A stretch of 64,000 nt of DNA from Grammothele lineata (lineage: Eukaryota; Basidiomycota; Agaricomycetes; Polyporales; Polyporaceae). The notes beneath the pieces are model-generated. The model was not told the DNA's origin, did not search any database, and saw nothing but the letters and a program-made list of their open reading frames with translations. This document shows positions 62,901 through 64,000 of this stretch, piece by piece. The stretch spans positions 164,748 to 228,747 of the forward strand of contig NDFF03000135.1 in the NCBI GenBank assembly GCA_002150815.3, written 5' to 3'. Every line of letters begins with the position of its first letter. Position 1 is the stretch's first letter. The position numbers and the translations under genes were made by a program.

Positions 62901-63201
62901 TGTCGGCCTCGTCTGGGGGTAGTGGTTGGTTCACATAGACGTTGCGGCGGCGGCCAGTAATAAGGGGGCCAGCGGCGGCAGGGGGCGGCTCTGAGTCGGC
63001 CTCGGCCTTCTTCTTGTCCCTCCTGAAGAAGCGGGAGCCCTTTTTCCTGACAGACTTGCGGCGCTCTGCGCGCTGCTCCTGGCGGATGGACTCTGCGATG
63101 GTCGATGCAGCGGTGCGTACTGTGCGGAGGCGGAGCTCGGGGTCGACGGTGTCGTCCTCATCAGTGTCGGGGTCGTCGCGTTGTCGGTGGAAGGGAGACA
63201 T
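56960..63201 (-). CDS. P4-type ATPase, phospholipid flippase of the Dnf1/Dnf2 class
   Basis: Moves phospholipids from the outer to the cytosolic leaflet of plasma or endosomal membranes, with a Cdc50-type partner. Twelve exons: 63201-62850, 62778-62727, 62028-61988, 61934-60716, 60664-59529, 59472-59443, 59384-59068, 59002-58769, 58708-58576, 58525-58243, 58188-58019 and 57963-56960; 1656 residues. Basic N-terminus, then [20 protein letters not shown] (first membrane region), the actuator DGET at about 390 ([12 protein letters not shown]), the phosphorylation site DKTGTLTQN from Asp619, [11 protein letters not shown] in the nucleotide domain, [13 protein letters not shown] at about 1062, and further membrane segments. 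A Ser/Pro/Gln-rich C-terminal tail of over 250 residues is probably disordered. A linker insert with a Gly run precedes [20 protein letters not shown]. Intron 2 is 698 nt, far longer than the others. Confidence 0.95.
62029..62726 (-). other. Unusually long intron 2 of the flippase gene
   Basis: Starts GTGAGT and ends TTTCCAG; the flanking exons join as [16 protein letters not shown] without gap against the family pattern, so no exon is hidden in it. All other introns of this gene that I placed are about 50-75 nt. It is open in one minus-strand frame for its whole length, but that frame is not the exon frame and has no motif. Confidence 0.65.
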
Positions 63202-64000
63202 GGGCCAGGGCGGGGTGGATGGAAGGGGTAGGGGGACTCAGAGCCAGCCGGCAGCCCGAAGGAAAGAGAGAATGACCGGAGGGGGTTGCAGAGATGCTGG
63301 AGAAGAGTGTCTGAGACTGTCTGAGTGGAAGATGCCCGCTCGCCCGTGGCGATGTCTCTCCAGAGCCCCGCGCGAGCGCAGCCAAGCCCGCCCAGCGCCA
63401 GTCAGGACCCCGGAACCCCCCGGCCATGGCCCGTCGCTCCGGCCGCCTCTTCGCCCTTCACTCTGAACGTCTACCACCATCCCCATCTCCAGCAACAAAT
63501 CCGTCTTGCTTGTCTGACACGCCGTTCGCCCACACCCACTTCCACGAAGGTCGACTCGGCGCCACCTTCTCGCACTACCACGGGCGATACCCCGCATGCC
63601 AAGCATCCGGCGCCCGAGGCCAAGGTCCATCTGACCGCGGCCGCGCTCGATTCCGGCTGTGTACGTCGGGGAGGGCTGCCAGGTGGCTGCACCGTTCCTC
63701 TTTCGGACGCCATCGCATCTCTCTGCACGCTTCAATCTCTCGGCGGCTGTAGATAGCCCCTCCCCCACACCGAATCCGTCGTCCATCTTCCGCAGGAACC
63801 AGCGCCACAACGCCTCAACAACACCCTCGGTCCGCGGACAGTAGCCGGTGTTGCCATCCACAACACTTCAAGCTTCAAGCTTCAAGTTGCGCACTCAATC
63901 CACGCCCTCATTTACACGCGAGCTTGCAGACGTGGCTCGCCCCCCGGATCCCGAGTGAGCTCACAAGGATGACAAGGCTACCCGTCGCGTACGCACTCCT
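63202..64000. other. Upstream region of the flippase gene
   Basis: About 800 nt to the window end. Open frames on both strands are featureless. It contains a small tandem repeat (63865-63885). No TATA box is evident. Confidence 0.4.
63865..63885. repeat. Three tandem copies of CTTCAAG
   Basis: Perfect 7-nt repeat at 63865-63871, 63872-63878 and 63879-63885, about 660 nt upstream of the flippase start. Confidence 0.7.

Overview
This is nuclear DNA of a filamentous basidiomycete. The GC content is high, nearly every gene is cut by short GT-AG introns of about 40-70 nt (often with tiny exons of 13-19 nt), and the gene set is that of an Agaricomycete: a pentafunctional AROM protein, a type II NADH dehydrogenase, a Dnf-type flippase, FRE-type ferric reductases, many F-box proteins and an HNH_2-type nuclease. 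Placement near the wood-decay polypores is an inference from the proteins, not shown by a marker. I rebuilt most genes exon by exon. Where I give a protein length, the exons sum to a whole number of codons.

Layout. 1-473: 3' end of a serine carboxypeptidase. 700-975: degenerate short-unit repeat. 1148-2870 (-): F-box protein 1. 6094-7248 (+): hypothetical protein. 9810-12560 (-): external-type NADH dehydrogenase, divergent from a SnoaL-like protein at 12938-13963 (+). 13964-18827: long gene-poor stretch. 18828-21161 (+) and 26913-29156 (+): two ferric reductases with the same exon plan, separated by F-box protein 2 (23435-25681, +). 29898-35086 (+): ARO1, convergent with a secreted DUF5695-like protein (35189-38199, -). 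39010-40989 (-): F-box protein 3. 42021-43710 (+): a fifth, different F-box protein. 44216-44597 (-): TFB5, 69 residues in four exons. 45434-46943 (+): ribose-5-phosphate isomerase. 48124-49984 (+): F-box protein 4. 50511-52160 (-): HNH nuclease-like protein. 52599-54560 (-): broken, 5'-truncated copy of the phosphatidylethanolamine methyltransferase gene CHO2. 55218-56354 (+): dienelactone hydrolase. 56960-63201 (-): P4-ATPase flippase.

How the genes relate. Most are independent housekeeping genes (shikimate pathway, pentose phosphate pathway, respiration, transcription/repair, lipid asymmetry). The clearest local system is the ferric reductase pair. Each copy has a TTATCAGATAA element, which contains the ATCWGATAA site of iron-sensing fungal GATA repressors, about 0.9 kb upstream of its start codon. 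The second theme is an F-box family of four dispersed paralogs, all starting with a 13-nt first exon that encodes M-x-S-x. The third is a 4.4-kb block, bracketed by a 22-nt direct repeat, that holds the HNH gene and the CHO2 fragment and may be a mobile or rearranged segment.
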